Source: Gordoniibacillus chartarius (lineage in GTDB: Bacteria > Bacillota > Bacilli > Paenibacillales > NBRC-103111). From it: a DNA stretch of 64,000 bases. Positions 23,313-32,331 of this stretch are shown here, piece after piece. Made by a program: the position numbers and the translations under genes. The stretch spans positions 1-64,000 of the forward strand of contig NZ_JBHLWN010000051.1 in the NCBI RefSeq assembly GCF_042432825.1, given 5' to 3'. The notes beneath the pieces are model-generated. The model was not told the DNA's origin, searched no databases, and saw only the letters and a program-made list of their open reading frames with translations. The first letter of the stretch is position 1. The number at the start of each line of letters is the position of its first letter.

Positions 23313-26300
23313 TTATTCCATAAACTTCACATGCTTCATCAGCCTGTATACCATCGTTGCCAATTCAGCCCTCGTGGCGGGGGCTTCCGGCTTCAGCCCG
23401 GAGCCGTCGCCCGTTAACACTTCGGACTGCACCCACAGAGCCATGCTCTCCTTCGCCCAATCCGCGATGCGATCCCGGTCGCCGTACGAACGGAGCGCAT
23501 CCGGGTAGCTTGCATCCGATGCCTGCCCGGCATAATGCGCCATGCGGCTCATGATGACAGCCAGCTCCTGCCGGGTCACGAGCTGCTCCGGCCGGAACGA
23601 ACCGTCTTCATAGCCGGAAATCAAGCCCGCCTTTACGGCTGCCGCTACACTGCCGTAGTACCAGTCACCTCTCGCCACATCGCGAAACGCTGCGGTCTCA
23701 CCGGCGCCCAAGCCAAGTGCGCGTACCGCCATGGCAACCGCCTCGGCGCGTGTGACCCGCCGGTCCGGCGAGAATTGATCCGGCGCCGTGCCGTTTACGA
23801 TTTGCCGTGTGGCCATCGTCTGCACCGTCTGTTGAGCCCAATGCGAAGACATATCGGTAAAAGATACGGGCTCAACCCGCACGACCGTATATATGCTGTT
23901 ACCGTTCCGCTTGAATACGACCCGGCTCATTCCGTTCTCATGCCGGACTGTAGTCGGCACGGGCACGAATTGCCCGGAGGCCTCGTTATACCACAGCACA
24001 ATCGTATTGGCTGGGGGCAGCTCGCCCTTCACCGAGATCGTCCGCTCTACGAAAACCGGAAGTTCATCGATAGAGGCCGATTGCCCGCTGCTCCCGGTAA
24101 CCCGCATGGTGAACTGCAGCGGAACCCCGATTGGCTGCATCCCGCCCGCCGCTTCGATCAGCTTGCGGAACTTCGCCACGTCTTTATCGTCCGCCTCGGC
24201 AATGACTACCTCGAAGCGCAGCTGCTCGGACGACACTCCGAGCCGTGCGGCATACTCGCCCAGCGGCAGTTCGGAAACCGGTAAGAGATACGAGCCTGCC
24301 GGCGCTTCCACCATCAGCTTGAGTTCAGCCCCGGTAGACTGCATATCGGCTATGAACGAAGGGGTAAGGACGACCCGGGCGGCTGCACCGTTGCCAACGA
24401 CAGACAGGCGCACAGCCCCTCCATCCTCCCTGATCATATCCGGAGTTATCTCCGTTAACACGATCTGCTCGCTGTCGTTATTTTTTGCCGGCTGAGCGGG
24501 CTTAATCCCCGCGGCAATCGGCCCGCCGTTTTCGCCCGTCGAATCCGGTTCCTCCGGCCTGGCGTCCACACGCAGGATGAACTCCGTCTTAACCGTAGCC
24601 CCATCCGGGTCCGACACCGTTATCGTCACCGGTGTCTCGCCGGACTGCTTCGGCGTGATTGCGATATGCGCACCCACTACGGCAGCGTCGGCGATATTCG
24701 AGTTATAGACCGATGCCTGAACCGTCAGCGCATCCCCATCAGGATCATAGAAATATGGCGTCCAATTGAGTCGAATTGCACTGTCTCCGGCCGTTGCCGT
24801 CATCTTTGGAATGTCTTTCCCCCGCATCGGAGCGCTGTTCTCGACCATAATTTTTCGAACCGCTTGAAAGCCGCCCTGAACCGTTGTTACGGTAACCTCC
24901 GTCTCCCCTTTGCGGAGTGCGGAAAGCTTGCCGTCTTCGGTGACCTCGGCATAAGCGGGGCCGGTAATCGACCATCTCACGGATGGATCGGCGGCATTAT
25001 CCGGCTCCACGATGGCCTTCAAAGCAACCGGCTCGTCGCCTGGCCGGAGGACCAGCGTTTCATCGGAATCGAATCGGATGCCGGCTACGGCGGCAAGGGT
25101 GATTGCCTCCACGCTGACCGTCATCCCGTCCGATTGCCCGCCGCGAACCGTTAACCGGAAACGGTACGGAGTATTATTGACGAGACCCGATACCTCAGCC
25201 GTTCCCTGCTCCATGTCAATCACCGCGTCGACGGGCTTCCATGCCGCTGCATCCGGGTCCCAGCGATCGATGTCATACGATGCGGCGCCGACAGCCCGCT
25301 TCCACGATAATGTAACGCGGTCATAGCCGATTGAGTCCGCCCGGAAAGCTTCGACCGGTTCCGAAAGCGTGGTCAGCTCAATCGAGTTGGATTCCCCTTG
25401 ATTCGGTCCGCCCTCCACAACGAGCTTGAATCGGTAGGTCTGGTTCGGCACAAGCGACTCTGCACGAACTGACGCAGCGTCCGCGGCGAGAGCCGGTCCT
25501 TTTGCTTCGTCCCAGCTTATACCGGAGTCGGCGGATTGCAGCAGTCGAACCGAGATTGCGGCATCTGCCGCCGTCCACTCCAATATGGCTCCGTTCGATG
25601 TGATGCCGCCTTCCCTTATGCGCAGATCGGCGATCGGCTCGGCGGAGGTGACGGCGGGGACGGAATTGGACAGCCCCTCATGCACCCCGCCTGTAATTTC
25701 AAGACGGAAGCGATAGCTTTGAGCGGGACTAAGACCCTTCACTTCAGCCGTATTCGACGTGCTCGTCAGCACATCCGTTACCGCGGCCGACCACGTCGCG
25801 CCGTCGTCCGCCGATTGCACGACACGCAATGCAGCTGCATCGCCGATTGCCGGCCATTTCAGCTGAATTTGTCTGGACGCAATAGCACCGACTCCAAGGC
25901 CTGTGAATGGAACGGCATCCGTTCGAACCGATACCTCGTTGGACAAGCCTTCATTCTTGCCGCCGACGATGCGCAGACGGAAGGAATAGGCACGATTCGG
26001 AAGCAATCCGCTTATGGCCGCCGATACCGCATCCTCAGACAGACCGGTTAGCCGCTCCGTCCACGCCCCTCCTTCCTCGGCGCCCTCGACCACGATGCTT
26101 GCCGCTCCTTCGGCTTTCGTCCATCGCAGCTGCACGGAATCGCTCGAATGACTCTGAACGTTTAGGTCGGTCACCGCCGAAGGCGGCAGCACCGGCGTGA
26201 CGATCGCCCGGATCATGGCATCGCTCTCCGCATCCGGCGTATATCCTCCGCTGCCGCGTGCAAACGTACGGCCCGCAATCCCCGCGGAACGGTCCAGTCC

Positions 26301-29300
26301 GATTCCAAGCGCAGTGGCTCCAACCGCCTCCGGCTTCGAAACGACTACAAAAACATCGTCATATAAATCTAACGGCTGCGGGAGCAGCACTGTGTTCCAG
26401 CCTTCCTCCAGCAAGGCCTCCGCGAACGCTGACCCGATCGCCGCCCCCGGTCCGCCCGAAGCCTCCACATGGTGGACGCTGAGCTGCACGATACCCGGTT
26501 TGGCCGTCCCTCCGGTCGAGCCCGCTTCGAAGCTCACTCCCTGCAGCTGCCTCCACCCGTTCGGGGATATCCGCAGCGCCCAAGCATTCTTATCTTGTTG
26601 GAACGGCACGAACTGCTCCGCTTGTCCGTCATCGTACGCCAAAAGATCGGAATCGAGGGATTCGCTCCAAGCCTCGAGCCGGACATCGACGTTCCTCACT
26701 TCGTTGCCGACGACCTCCACCGGAATATCGGCGTTGCGATATCTCGGCGCCGTTACCCGCATTGTATACATGCCGTCGGGGACATCGCTCATCGAGAAGG
26801 TTCCGTCCGCTCCCGTATACGTAATCGGCACTCCCATATATTCGCGCAGACGGAGTGTCGCATTCGGAATCGCCATCCTGCTGACGCTGTCGACGACATG
26901 TCCGGTCAGCTGTCCGTAAGTGATCGGCTCCAGAACGAAGTTCAGCTGCTGCTCGCCGGCAACAACCAGCTGCCTCTCTATCGTTTTAAAGCCCGGCGCG
27001 CTCACTCGGAGCGTATAGCGGTCCTGATCGTTCTTGGACTGCAGTGTATACATGGTGAAGCTTCCGGTTTCAAAATCCGAGCGGACCGTGCGTCCCGTCT
27101 CAACGACCGTCACTTCCGCAGCGATCGGATAAGCTTCCACAGGATCGGGCTCGTACACGGCAGCGGCGACTTGTTTGACGCCCGCCAGCGCGGATGCAGC
27201 TTCATTCGGCTCCAGGCTCGCTGCGGATGTCCCGCCGACGCTTTGACTGACCGGGGAGATGATAACATTCCCGCTCACCGAAGCGGGGTTCTCCGGTGCG
27301 CTCGTCGCAATCCGCAAGTTGTCGATAGACCATCGCTGCGGATATCGTTTGATCAGCCGAATATGCAGGGGCTCCGTCTGGCGGGCGAACTCGCTGAGAT
27401 CGACAGAAACTTGCTCCCATGATTCGCTTGATACTTCGAAGGCCCTGCTATGTTTGCCAGTTATAGAATAATAGCCGTACAGCATTCCGCCGCTAGCCCA
27501 CGAGTCGAATTGCAAATAAGCCTTATCCAGCTGCCGCATGTCGACCATCAGTTCGATTTCGCTAGCCGTACCCCCTGACGACGAAGCGATGTGCTCGCCG
27601 CCCGCCGGCAGCGGATTCACGCTCTTTTCCCGCGTCCATCCGTCGAGCTTCAAGGGACCCGCGTTATGTTCAAAATCAATCGTCCGCCCCGGCAGCAGAC
27701 CAAACTCAGCGTTCATCCATTTCGGCTCCGAAGCTTCCTTATTGCCCGCCTCGTCGACGGCTTCGACATGCACGCGAATGCCCGGCGCTTGAACTACCGA
27801 ACCCGGTATCGACGCTGTATATGCCGCTTCGGTACGTCCCCCGCTTTGACGCACCATCGGAATGGACGCCACCTCCGCACCTTGACCGTCCTCCACTTTG
27901 AGCCGCACGTCTTGAATCGAATAATTGTCATACACCACAGCGCTTACGGTCTGTTCCAAACCGACGAAACCCTCGTCTCCCACATCGGCGGTTACGTAAA
28001 GCTCGGGAGACTCCAGATCGCTGGCGGCCTGCAGCACCTGCCCGCTGATCGTACCGGCATGATCGGGCATGACGGAGGACACTGCCGCAAGTGCGTTAAC
28101 CACGCCATAGCCGTAAGCCTCGTTCGGCGAGGCCGGATACTTGCTGTCCGTTGCCGGCGTCGCGGTCCCCTTCAGAATGTCCTCTACTTCCGCAACGGAC
28201 AATGAGGCATCCGCAGATAGCAGAAGCGCCGCCGTTCCGGCAATATGCGGAGCCGCCATCGAGGTTCCTTCGTTCACCTTATATCCGCCGCCGGGTTTTG
28301 CCGATCGGATATTGACGCCGGGAGCGGCGATATCCGGCTTCTGGATGCCCGGGTACGGGGATGGGCCCCGGCTGGAAAATGACGCGATGGCATTGTTCGT
28401 ATCTACAGCCGCGACCGAGAAGCTCTCCGGGTAATTGCCCGGAGGAGTAAGCGTAGAGCTTCCTGGCCCTTCGTTACCTGCGGCGAAGACGGGGACGATG
28501 CCGGCGTCTCGCCACTTCTGAATCACCTCGCGATAATACTCAACCACCCTAGTGGTTTTTATACTCCAAGAATTGTTGACAATATCCGGAGCTAATTCCG
28601 GATCGCCATTCGGCGCCAGCATAAATTCGCAGGCCGCCATCATGTCCGACGTTTCGCCCAGCCCCATGGCCGCAATCCAGGTGGCCTCCGGCGCTACGCC
28701 CGAGATATGGCCGGTATTCGGATCCGAGCCCAAAATCGTTCCCGCTACATGCGTACCATGACCGTCCGGGTCATACGGAAGCTGGCTGCCGTTCGAATCG
28801 AACCAGTTGCCGGCAGGGTTCGGATGGTCGGGATCGTTCGGGTTGTAGCCTCTCCACTTCCGCATCAGCTCGGGATGCGTCCAATCGACGCCGGTATCAA
28901 TGATACCGACAACGACCCCGGCTCCTTTGACATTATAGAGACTCCACACTTGATCAGCTAAAATTTTGCCTATATTCCATTCCAACAGGCCGGAATCCGC
29001 ATCTGCCTTCATGGCCGCCATAGACTTGACCGGCTCCGGGGGCGGCGCAGGTATGATGTCGATTTTCTCGTCCAGGGTAATTCTCACGACTTCCTTCCGC
29101 TGGGCCAGCTTCTGTATAACCGACCGGTCCGCCCGCACAGACAGCATATTGATGATGTAAAAGCTTTTGTAATCCTGCACGCGGCCCTGACTCTTCTGCA
29201 CGTCAAGATAGCCGATCATGCCCTGCTGCGTATCTTCCGCAAGCGTCTTCAGCGAGGACACGACCTCTCTATGCGCCGCTTTCTTCTTGTCATAGCTGGT

Positions 29301-29561
29301 CGCCGCGCGGCCCGATCGCTTGCTCTGCGTTTCCAGACGCTGCTTCGCCGTTCTCGCTGCCGCCGCCGTATCTACTTGATCCGATAGCTCGACAAGCACC
29401 GAAACGTACTCGTTTTTCTCCAACTCATCGAGTACCGGCTGCTCGATCTTGCTCTTCGCTTCCACACGCGGCTTATCGGCGGCGTATGTCGGCGATAGAT
29501 TCATAAACGAGATAAAGAATAACAATAAAGCCAACAATATCGGCAGCTTTCTCACTCTCAC
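23313..29561 (-). CDS. Giant cell-surface subtilisin-like protease with Fn3 and SLH domains
   Basis: A 2,082-residue exported S8 serine protease. I prefer GTG 29561: GGGAGG lies 10 bases upstream and the product starts with a clean signal peptide (RKLPILLALLLFFISF, ending near TYAA); an ATG at 29600 has no ribosome binding site. An I9-type propeptide precedes the catalytic domain. The triad is Asp222 (GIIDTGVDW), His268 (GHGTHVAG) and Ser434 (GTSMAAPH), with Asn363 as oxyanion residue. Then come carboxypeptidase-regulatory-like segments, four Fn3-type repeats, a Big2-like and a cadherin-like module, a putative stabilising domain, and three SLH repeats that bind pyruvylated wall polymer. It should sit on the cell surface and degrade extracellular protein. 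Confidence 0.9.
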   Translation of the reverse strand: MRVRKLPILLALLLFFISFMNLSPTYAADKPRVEAKSKIEQPVLDELEKNEYVSVLVELSDQVDTAAAARTAKQRLETQSKRSGRAATSYDKKKAAHREVVSSLKTLAEDTQQGMIGYLDVQKSQGRVQDYKSFYIINMLSVRADRSVIQKLAQRKEVVRITLDEKIDIIPAPPPEPVKSMAAMKADADSGLLEWNIGKILADQVWSLYNVKGAGVVVGIIDTGVDWTHPELMRKWRGYNPNDPDHPNPAGNWFDSNGSQLPYDPDGHGTHVAGTILGSDPNTGHISGVAPEATWIAAMGLGETSDMMAACEFMLAPNGDPELAPDIVNNSWSIKTTRVVEYYREVIQKWRDAGIVPVFAAGNEGPGSSTLTPPGNYPESFSVAAVDTNNAIASFSSRGPSPYPGIQKPDIAAPGVNIRSAKPGGGYKVNEGTSMAAPHIAGTAALLLSADASLSVAEVEDILKGTATPATDSKYPASPNEAYGYGVVNALAAVSSVMPDHAGTISGQVLQAASDLESPELYVTADVGDEGFVGLEQTVSAVVYDNYSIQDVRLKVEDGQGAEVASIPMVRQSGGRTEAAYTASIPGSVVQAPGIRVHVEAVDEAGNKEASEPKWMNAEFGLLPGRTIDFEHNAGPLKLDGWTREKSVNPLPAGGEHIASSSGGTASEIELMVDMRQLDKAYLQFDSWASGGMLYGYYSITGKHSRAFEVSSESWEQVSVDLSEFARQTEPLHIRLIKRYPQRWSIDNLRIATSAPENPASVSGNVIISPVSQSVGGTSAASLEPNEAASALAGVKQVAAAVYEPDPVEAYPIAAEVTVVETGRTVRSDFETGSFTMYTLQSKNDQDRYTLRVSAPGFKTIERQLVVAGEQQLNFVLEPITYGQLTGHVVDSVSRMAIPNATLRLREYMGVPITYTGADGTFSMSDVPDGMYTMRVTAPRYRNADIPVEVVGNEVRNVDVRLEAWSESLDSDLLAYDDGQAEQFVPFQQDKNAWALRISPNGWRQLQGVSFEAGSTGGTAKPGIVQLSVHHVEASGGPGAAIGSAFAEALLEEGWNTVLLPQPLDLYDDVFVVVSKPEAVGATALGIGLDRSAGIAGRTFARGSGGYTPDAESDAMIRAIVTPVLPPSAVTDLNVQSHSSDSVQLRWTKAEGAASIVVEGAEEGGAWTERLTGLSEDAVSAAISGLLPNRAYSFRLRIVGGKNEGLSNEVSVRTDAVPFTGLGVGAIASRQIQLKWPAIGDAAALRVVQSADDGATWSAAVTDVLTSTSNTAEVKGLSPAQSYRFRLEITGGVHEGLSNSVPAVTSAEPIADLRIREGGITSNGAILEWTAADAAISVRLLQSADSGISWDEAKGPALAADAASVRAESLVPNQTYRFKLVVEGGPNQGESNSIELTTLSEPVEAFRADSIGYDRVTLSWKRAVGAASYDIDRWDPDAAAWKPVDAVIDMEQGTAEVSGLVNNTPYRFRLTVRGGQSDGMTVSVEAITLAAVAGIRFDSDETLVLRPGDEPVALKAIVEPDNAADPSVRWSITGPAYAEVTEDGKLSALRKGETEVTVTTVQGGFQAVRKIMVENSAPMRGKDIPKMTATAGDSAIRLNWTPYFYDPDGDALTVQASVYNSNIADAAVVGAHIAITPKQSGETPVTITVSDPDGATVKTEFILRVDARPEEPDSTGENGGPIAAGIKPAQPAKNNDSEQIVLTEITPDMIREDGGAVRLSVVGNGAAARVVLTPSFIADMQSTGAELKLMVEAPAGSYLLPVSELPLGEYAARLGVSSEQLRFEVVIAEADDKDVAKFRKLIEAAGGMQPIGVPLQFTMRVTGSSGQSASIDELPVFVERTISVKGELPPANTIVLWYNEASGQFVPVPTTVRHENGMSRVVFKRNGNSIYTVVRVEPVSFTDMSSHWAQQTVQTMATRQIVNGTAPDQFSPDRRVTRAEAVAMAVRALGLGAGETAAFRDVARGDWYYGSVAAAVKAGLISGYEDGSFRPEQLVTRQELAVIMSRMAHYAGQASDASYPDALRSYGDRDRIADWAKESMALWVQSEVLTGDGSGLKPEAPATRAELATMVYRLMKHVKFME

Positions 29562-29716
29562 CGGGTATCTCCCTCCCATTTCCTTGTCATAAACTACCAT
29601 ATCGGAATTTTATCGTAAAAGAGAGAGAGACAGTTTTAAAAAAAATTATGAATGCGGGACAGCCGATACGCAGGTATATGCGGATGATGCAATTCGCTGT
29701 GCTCTGGCAGCGGAAG

Positions 29717-29744
29717 TTACAAGAACGCAGGTGTTGTGTATACT
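29717..29744 (+). promoter_or_regulatory. Candidate promoter for the HNH gene
   Basis: TTACAA, 16 bases, TATACT preceded by TG (extended -10). The ATG of the HNH gene is about 40 bases downstream. Confidence 0.4.
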
Positions 29745-29782
29745 AAAGAGACAGGACATTGCGGGAACGGAGAAAATGACGG

Positions 29783-31543
29783 ATGGACATCAAAGAGCAA
29801 GAGCCGCGCAGAAGAAGAAAGCACGGATCCGATACTCCGCTCTCGGAGGTTCCGGTTCCCCATTCGGACGGCGGCCCCGCCGCCGGTGCGGTACAGGCTG
29901 AAGAGCGGCATGCGGGAGGCAGCAGTCGGTACGCAAGGCAAGAGAGGCTCGTTGAAGAGCAAGGCAGAGAGCATGAACGTCGTCCGCACGACGGACTGAT
30001 CGACGGGCAGGCGGAATTTGGGTTTGAGGTGCAGACAGATGAGCGGCAAACCGCTCAGGGAGGCGGAGTGCTTACCGTGCAAGCGGAATCAAAGCTGTGT
30101 GTGCATTGCGGTCAATGGTACCCGCTGAGCGAGTTCAAGCGGCGCACCGGACGGAGGTCCGGACGTACCGGCCGCCGGGGCGCTTGCCGGACCTGCCGGC
30201 TGCGGGCAGGGGAGCCGCCGCTTGGCGGAGCGGTTTCCGGCAGCGGGAAGCTTGGGCGAGCCGGTTACGGGAGCGAGCAGCTTCGTGGAACCGGTCGTGA
30301 GAGTGAGCAGCTTGGCGTAACAGGTAACAGAGGTGGGGAGCTTCCCGGAACGGGTTACGGGAGTGGAGAGCTTCGTGGGTCCGGCTACGGGAGAGAGGAG
30401 CTTCGCGGAAACGGCTTCATGAGCGAAAGGGCGGACGTCGATAGTGTCGGGGCACTGGGAGCCACATCGGCGGCTAGCTCCGGAAAGCTGCCGAGGGAGC
30501 CGTCACCAGGTTGGAGCGATGAGGCGCCGAATGACCGGAAGTCTACGAGCAGCAGCGGCCTGCCGGAGAATTCGGCGGCGGTAAGCGGCCATGGGAACTT
30601 GGTGGAGGCTAGCGGCCATGACAACTCGGCGGCGGCAAGCAGCCATGCCGTACTTGACGGTTCTCCGCCCATGATTGATCGACGGCGGTCCGACTTGGAT
30701 GCCGCAATTGGCCGCATGGCGGCTGTAAGCGCTACCGGCAGCGCTCCGCGCAAGCGCCGGCGGCGCCGCCGCAAGAACGCGGGAACGGCGCAGCCGCCCG
30801 CGCCTGGAGCCGTTGCCGCGGCAGCGGCAACCACTGCCGCAGCGGCGCCCGCCCCGGACCCGGCTGATGCCGGGTCTCGGGCTCGCGCCGGCGCGGCTGC
30901 GCCGGAGGCGGCCCCCCTGGACGGGGCCGCCCACCCCGGCGATGCCCCCGCTGGGGCATCGCCAAACCCGGGCGCGGCCGCCGAGCCCGCCGCCGCGCCC
31001 CGCAAAAGGCGCCGCCGCCGCGGCCGGCGCAGCGCCAAGGCCGCCGCTCGCGCGCTGCTCGCCGGCGGCGACAACCCCGCGCCCGCGGCGGAAGCGCCAG
31101 CCATCCCGCCGCGGCGTGTCCGCCGGCCGCTGCCGGTGCCGCCGCCGCGGCCTCCCGGGCCGGACGCTTCGGTGCTGCGCCCGACTCGCGCCGGCGTCAT
31201 CAAAATGCGCGGCCGCACCGACAAAGGCCGGCGCTGGGTGCAGGATACCGACCTGGCCACAGCCGTCAATCTCGTCGAAGAGCACGCCGCCGTCGTCATC
31301 AACTCCTATACGATCCGGCGCATCTATACGAACAAGTCGTTTCGAAGCTATATTTTGACACGGGACCGATACACGTGCTTCTTTTGCGGCGAATACGGCG
31401 ACACGATCGACCATCTCGTGCCCCGTTCGAAGGGCGGGCATACGACGCCCGTCAACTGCGTGTGCGCCTGCCACCTCTGCAACCAGAGCAAAGCCAGCCG
31501 CGACCTCGACGAATTTTATGAGGACGACAATGAAGAAGCTTAA
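29783..31543 (+). CDS. HNH endonuclease domain protein with zinc finger and decapeptide-repeat arm
   Basis: A 586-residue protein ending in an HNH nuclease domain (about 520-575): CFFC (Cys532, Cys535), DHLVPRSKGG (His544), Asn558 and CHLCNQSK (Cys563, Cys566, Asn567). Residues 106-138 form a likely C4 zinc finger (Cys106, Cys109, Cys135, Cys138). Between them lie five decapeptides close to GYGSEQLRGT (161-210), three nine-residue repeats near SGHGNLVEA, and long Arg/Lys- and Ala/Pro-rich stretches. Such an arm should bind nucleic acid loosely. GGAG lies 10 bases before ATG 29783. Typical HNH proteins are under 200 residues; an internal start near ATG 31204 would give a compact version. Target and role are unknown; DNA repair or defence are possibilities. 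Confidence 0.72.
   Translation: MDIKEQEPRRRRKHGSDTPLSEVPVPHSDGGPAAGAVQAEERHAGGSSRYARQERLVEEQGREHERRPHDGLIDGQAEFGFEVQTDERQTAQGGGVLTVQAESKLCVHCGQWYPLSEFKRRTGRRSGRTGRRGACRTCRLRAGEPPLGGAVSGSGKLGRAGYGSEQLRGTGRESEQLGVTGNRGGELPGTGYGSGELRGSGYGREELRGNGFMSERADVDSVGALGATSAASSGKLPREPSPGWSDEAPNDRKSTSSSGLPENSAAVSGHGNLVEASGHDNSAAASSHAVLDGSPPMIDRRRSDLDAAIGRMAAVSATGSAPRKRRRRRRKNAGTAQPPAPGAVAAAAATTAAAAPAPDPADAGSRARAGAAAPEAAPLDGAAHPGDAPAGASPNPGAAAEPAAAPRKRRRRRGRRSAKAAARALLAGGDNPAPAAEAPAIPPRRVRRPLPVPPPRPPGPDASVLRPTRAGVIKMRGRTDKGRRWVQDTDLATAVNLVEEHAAVVINSYTIRRIYTNKSFRSYILTRDRYTCFFCGEYGDTIDHLVPRSKGGHTTPVNCVCACHLCNQSKASRDLDEFYEDDNEEA
30263..30412 (+). repeat. Five 30-bp tandem repeats inside the HNH gene
   Basis: The unit starts GGTTACGGGAGCGAGCAGCT and each copy is exactly 30 bp, keeping frame. 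The third base of codons varies between copies while Gly, Glu and Leu positions are kept, which suggests the repeat is translated and under selection. A second repeat of 27 bp, about three copies, lies near 30586-30666. Confidence 0.8.
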
Positions 31544-31562
31544 ATATCCCTCTAAAATGGAC

Positions 31563-31595
31563 GATCCCCGCACCTGAACCGGTACGGGGATCTTT
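31563..31595 (+). terminator. Intrinsic terminator of the HNH gene
   Basis: GATCCCCG (31563-31570) pairs with CGGGGATC (31585-31592), followed by TTTATCG, about 20 bp after the stop codon. Confidence 0.8.
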
Positions 31596-31767
31596 ATCGT
31601 ATTCGCGGAAACCGCGAGCTAGTTCCAATGTTGACCTGTGGCACGTAAGCGACAAAAGCCCTGCCTCTCTTCTGTCCTTGCGGCTCCAATGACCGCTCCA
31701 GTGTTGAATTCGTGATCCGTTGTCCATCCTACTTGCAGCCTGAGTAAGAGAAAAGCTTGGAGGTTTG

Positions 31768-31899
31768 TTGAGGATTGTCGTGAGGAATCCTGCTAAACGC
31801 GGAACTAAAGGGGTTACCTTCAAATACTTTACTATCTTACCTGATCTGGAACGCTTTAGCAAGCACAGAATGCTGGAAAAATCAATTATAATTAATTGA
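31768..31899 (+). CDS. Possible small protein, 43 aa
   Basis: An open frame with a TTG start four bases after GGAGG, encoding a basic peptide ending near LERFSKHRMLEKSIIIN. Base composition is more AT-rich than its neighbours, so it may be foreign or non-coding. No family recognised. The frame could equally be the tail of a decayed gene. Confidence 0.25.
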   Translation: MRIVVRNPAKRGTKGVTFKYFTILPDLERFSKHRMLEKSIIIN

Positions 31900-32331
31900 A
31901 CCTAAATCCAATCGCATGAAATTAGACTGATTTGAATGGGTTTTCGCTCAAACTTATTCGAATCCGCGGGAATGGGCCGGTTTCAAAAGACAGCCGTACA
32001 CCCACGCATCCCGGCCGATACCGATTCCTATTCATGCGTACAGCTTGGGGCCGGCACCGGATGGACGGCACCGTTAATCGCCAATTTTGCGCCTGGAATA
32101 TCATCGGTCACGAAAAAAGAAGTTCGATTCGGGCGCCCCCATAATACTGTACGGATTTGCAACTATGTCCGATTTCTATCAGCATGGGTGCATGACCCTC
32201 TCCAACGGCTTCATTATCCATCCTCCCCCCAACCAAAGTCGGGGCCGGACTTCCAACCTGCGCCGGTGTGCACGCCTCCCTTGGAACGTTACAATGGAGC
32301 CATCACGCTAGACGTTCAGGGGGATATTCAC

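Larger units (their letters stand above)
31544..32331. other. Intergenic region between HNH and multicopper oxidase genes
   Basis: Holds the HNH terminator (31563-31595), a possible 43-codon open frame (31768-31899) and the oxidase leader. An in-frame extension of the oxidase back to 31936 has no domain character and lacks a good ribosome binding site, so I treat it as non-coding. Confidence 0.6.

Noticed and set aside
23535..24284. Long plus-strand frames opposite the subtilase SLH region
   Set aside because: They are antisense shadows of a well-supported gene.
30385..31573. Minus-strand frames of 305 and 356 codons opposite the HNH gene
   Set aside because: The plus strand encodes the zinc finger and HNH motifs. 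The minus frames are low-complexity, although their openness is a reason for some caution about the N-terminal half of the HNH gene.
31936..32331. Upstream extension of the multicopper oxidase by 132 codons
   Set aside because: No domain, composition unlike the rest, and GTG 32332 has a proper ribosome binding site and starts the first membrane helix.
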